Assembly: GCA_031272655.1 (NCBI GenBank)
Contig: JAISTJ010000191.1
Span: forward strand, 1 to 6,556
Reading direction: 5' to 3'
Length of the DNA stretch: 6,556 nucleotides
DNA from: Tannerella sp.
GTDB taxonomy: Bacteria; Bacteroidota; Bacteroidia; Bacteroidales; Tannerellaceae
This document shows positions 6,011-6,556 of the stretch, piece after piece. A program made the position numbers and the translations under genes. A model generated the notes under the pieces. The model searched no databases and was not told where the DNA came from. It worked only from the letters and a program-made list of their open reading frames with translations. Position 1 is the stretch's first letter, and each line of letters opens with the position of its first letter.

Positions 6011-6090
6011 TGTTTCGGGGTTTTGGGGTTTGAGTTTAATGTTTCGGGTTGGAGGTTTGAGGTTTTGGGGTTTCAGGTTTGAGGTTTCAT
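5993..6090 (+). repeat. Degenerate G/T-rich repeat after gcvPB
   Basis: About 100 bp consist of variants of GGTTTGAGGTTT and GTTTCGGGG. A longer period of about 28-29 bp is visible: GTTTGATGTTTCGGGG near 6006 and GTTTAATGTTTCGGG near 6034. G runs at 6002-6005, 6017-6020, 6025-6028, 6046-6048 and 6067-6070 could allow a weak G-quadruplex on the plus strand, but several loops are long. The repeat starts inside the last codons of gcvPB. It has no coding signal of its own. Confidence 0.7.
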
Positions 6091-6098
6091 GTATAAAT

Positions 6099-6185
6099 CC
6101 GTCATTGCGAACGAATGTGAAGCAATCCAGTCAATTAAACCTTTTATACCAATTTTCTGGATTGCTTCGTGCCTCGCAATGACGG
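6099..6185 (+). repeat. Dispersed inverted-repeat element, copy 2, intergenic
   Basis: The left arm CCGTCATTGCGAACGAATGT... (6099-6130) and the right arm CTGGATTGCTTC...CGCAATGACGG (6157-6185) are inverted repeats of about 30 bp around a 26-bp A/T-rich loop. The arms match those of the element inside ntpI: the right arm here differs from that copy's left arm at only two positions over about 27, after reverse-complementing. The loops share nothing. In RNA this would fold into a long hairpin between the convergent gcvPB and nuclease-like genes, so it could also protect or end transcripts, but no T run follows. Confidence 0.87.
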
Positions 6186-6198
6186 GACTTTGTCCCGT
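6182..6198 (+). other. Perfect 7-bp hairpin at the edge of the inverted-repeat element
   Basis: ACGGGAC-TTT-GTCCCGT is a perfect inverted repeat with a three-base loop, overlapping the outer end of the long element. It resembles the stem of an intrinsic terminator for gcvPB, but the following bases (TCAACCC) are not a T tract, so terminator function is uncertain. The copy in ntpI lacks this hairpin. Confidence 0.4.
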
Positions 6199-6412
6199 TC
6201 AACCCAAATTCGTTGCGTCTTTCCGTCTTTGAGTCTTTGAGTCCTTCGCGTTCAGTATATATTCCCAAACAATCCGCGTTCATCTGCGTCCATCCGCGTT
6301 CCAACTCTTTCCGCGTCATCCGTGTTCTCTCCACGTCGTGCCGTACTGTCTTCCTGCCTTCGTGTTGAAACCTTCGTGAAACCCACCGTGATAAAAATTC
6401 AAAGAACGACGC
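6199..6412. repeat. Gene-free stretch made of short-period dispersed repeats
   Basis: No credible gene lies here. Visible pieces are GTCTTTGAGTCTTTGAGTCC (repeat of about 9 bp, 6225-6244); three exact 10-bp units AATCCGCGTT, CATCTGCGTC and CATCCGCGTT (6271-6300) with further echoes at 6311-6326; and a doubled CCTTCGTG (6358-6365 and 6371-6378). Read on the minus strand it gives TQMNAD-like peptides, a wording familiar from translated intergenic repeats in many bacteria. It looks like several repeat families laid end to end rather than one element. Confidence 0.6.
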
Positions 6413-6442
6413 CACAAAAATAAATCAACTTAGTTCTTAACT

Positions 6443-6556
6443 TTATAATCCGTTGATTTGTTCCTCGTTCAGTCCGGTGATGCTTTTGATTTGCTCTAAC
6501 GGCATGCCGATTGCTTTTAATTTGCGGGCTGTTTCGCGGTTGGCCTCTTCTTTACC
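6443..6556 (-). CDS. C-terminal fragment, Rpn/PD-(D/E)XK transposase-like nuclease family (5' end outside window)
   Basis: An open minus-strand frame enters at the window edge and stops at TAA (6445-6443), giving 37 residues that begin GKEEANRETARKLKAIG and end EEQINGL. The pattern 'REtAxKLkxiGMPLEQIxxITGLxxEeI' is the small helical tail found at the C-terminus of Rpn family recombination-promoting nucleases/putative transposases, common and multicopy in Bacteroidota. The catalytic PD-(D/E)XK domain would lie beyond the window. This gene is convergent with gcvPB across the repeat-filled region. Similar tails also occur in other proteins, so the family call is moderately strong. Confidence 0.65.
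   Translation of the reverse strand, partial: GKEEANRETARKLKAIGMPLEQIKSITGLNEEQINGL

Noticed and set aside
6271..6326. Possible CRISPR array from the regular CCGCGTT/CTGCGTC units
   Set aside because: The period is only 10 bp, with no unique spacers and no cas genes; it is a short-period repeat.
6131..6415. Minus-strand open frame of 94 codons (GTG start) ending in a RHCEARSNPE-type peptide
   Set aside because: It is made entirely of repeat translations (TQMNAD-like and inverted-repeat arm wording), has no family resemblance, and its GTG overlaps the only promoter-like box nearby.
6415..6422. TATTTTTG promoter-like box on the minus strand
   Set aside because: It fits TAnnTTTG but lies in an A/T-rich stretch where chance matches are expected, and no credible gene follows it.

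Overview
The window looks like a chromosomal piece from an uncultured or little-studied Bacteroidota, most likely order Bacteroidales. Three things point there: promoter-like boxes of the Bacteroidota form TAnnTTTG sit in front of the divergent gene starts; the V-type ATPase genes occur in the order D-I-K; and the gene leaders are A-rich rather than Shine-Dalgarno type. The species cannot be named from this window.

Layout. Positions 1-87 hold the last codons of a plus-strand gene, probably an alpha-2-macroglobulin family protein. Convergent with it is a tightly packed minus-strand operon, read from 4479 down to 155: V-type ATPase subunit D (ntpD), subunit I (ntpI), the proteolipid subunit K (ntpK), and a sn-glycerol-1-phosphate dehydrogenase (egsA/araM family) whose ATG directly follows the ntpK stop codon. 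A 100-bp divergent promoter region (4480-4579) separates this operon from gcvPB, the PLP-binding subunit 2 of a split glycine decarboxylase, on the plus strand. After gcvPB comes about 430 bp without a credible gene. It is filled with several kinds of repeat: a G/T-rich degenerate repeat, a long inverted-repeat element, a perfect small hairpin, and short-period repeats. The window ends in the last 37 codons of a minus-strand gene resembling the C-terminus of Rpn/PD-(D/E)XK transposase-like nucleases.

How the genes work together. Subunits D (central stalk), I (stator and ion half-channels) and K (rotor ring) are parts of one rotary ATPase. The catalytic and stalk genes A, B and E, which usually lie just upstream of D in this phylum, are not here, so the locus is split. 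The proteolipid keeps the full set of residues that bind Na+ in the Enterococcus hirae enzyme, so sodium coupling is plausible. The last gene of the operon makes sn-glycerol-1-phosphate, the archaeal-type glycerophosphate, which suggests a link to membrane lipid synthesis but does not prove one.

The most striking feature is a dispersed inverted-repeat element present twice. One copy lies between genes (6099-6185). The other (3568-3643) lies inside ntpI and is read through in frame, adding about 25 residues (RHYERSEAIQ ... DCFVPRND) to the cytoplasmic domain of the ATPase stator subunit, next to a 21-bp tandem repeat that adds further low-complexity residues.
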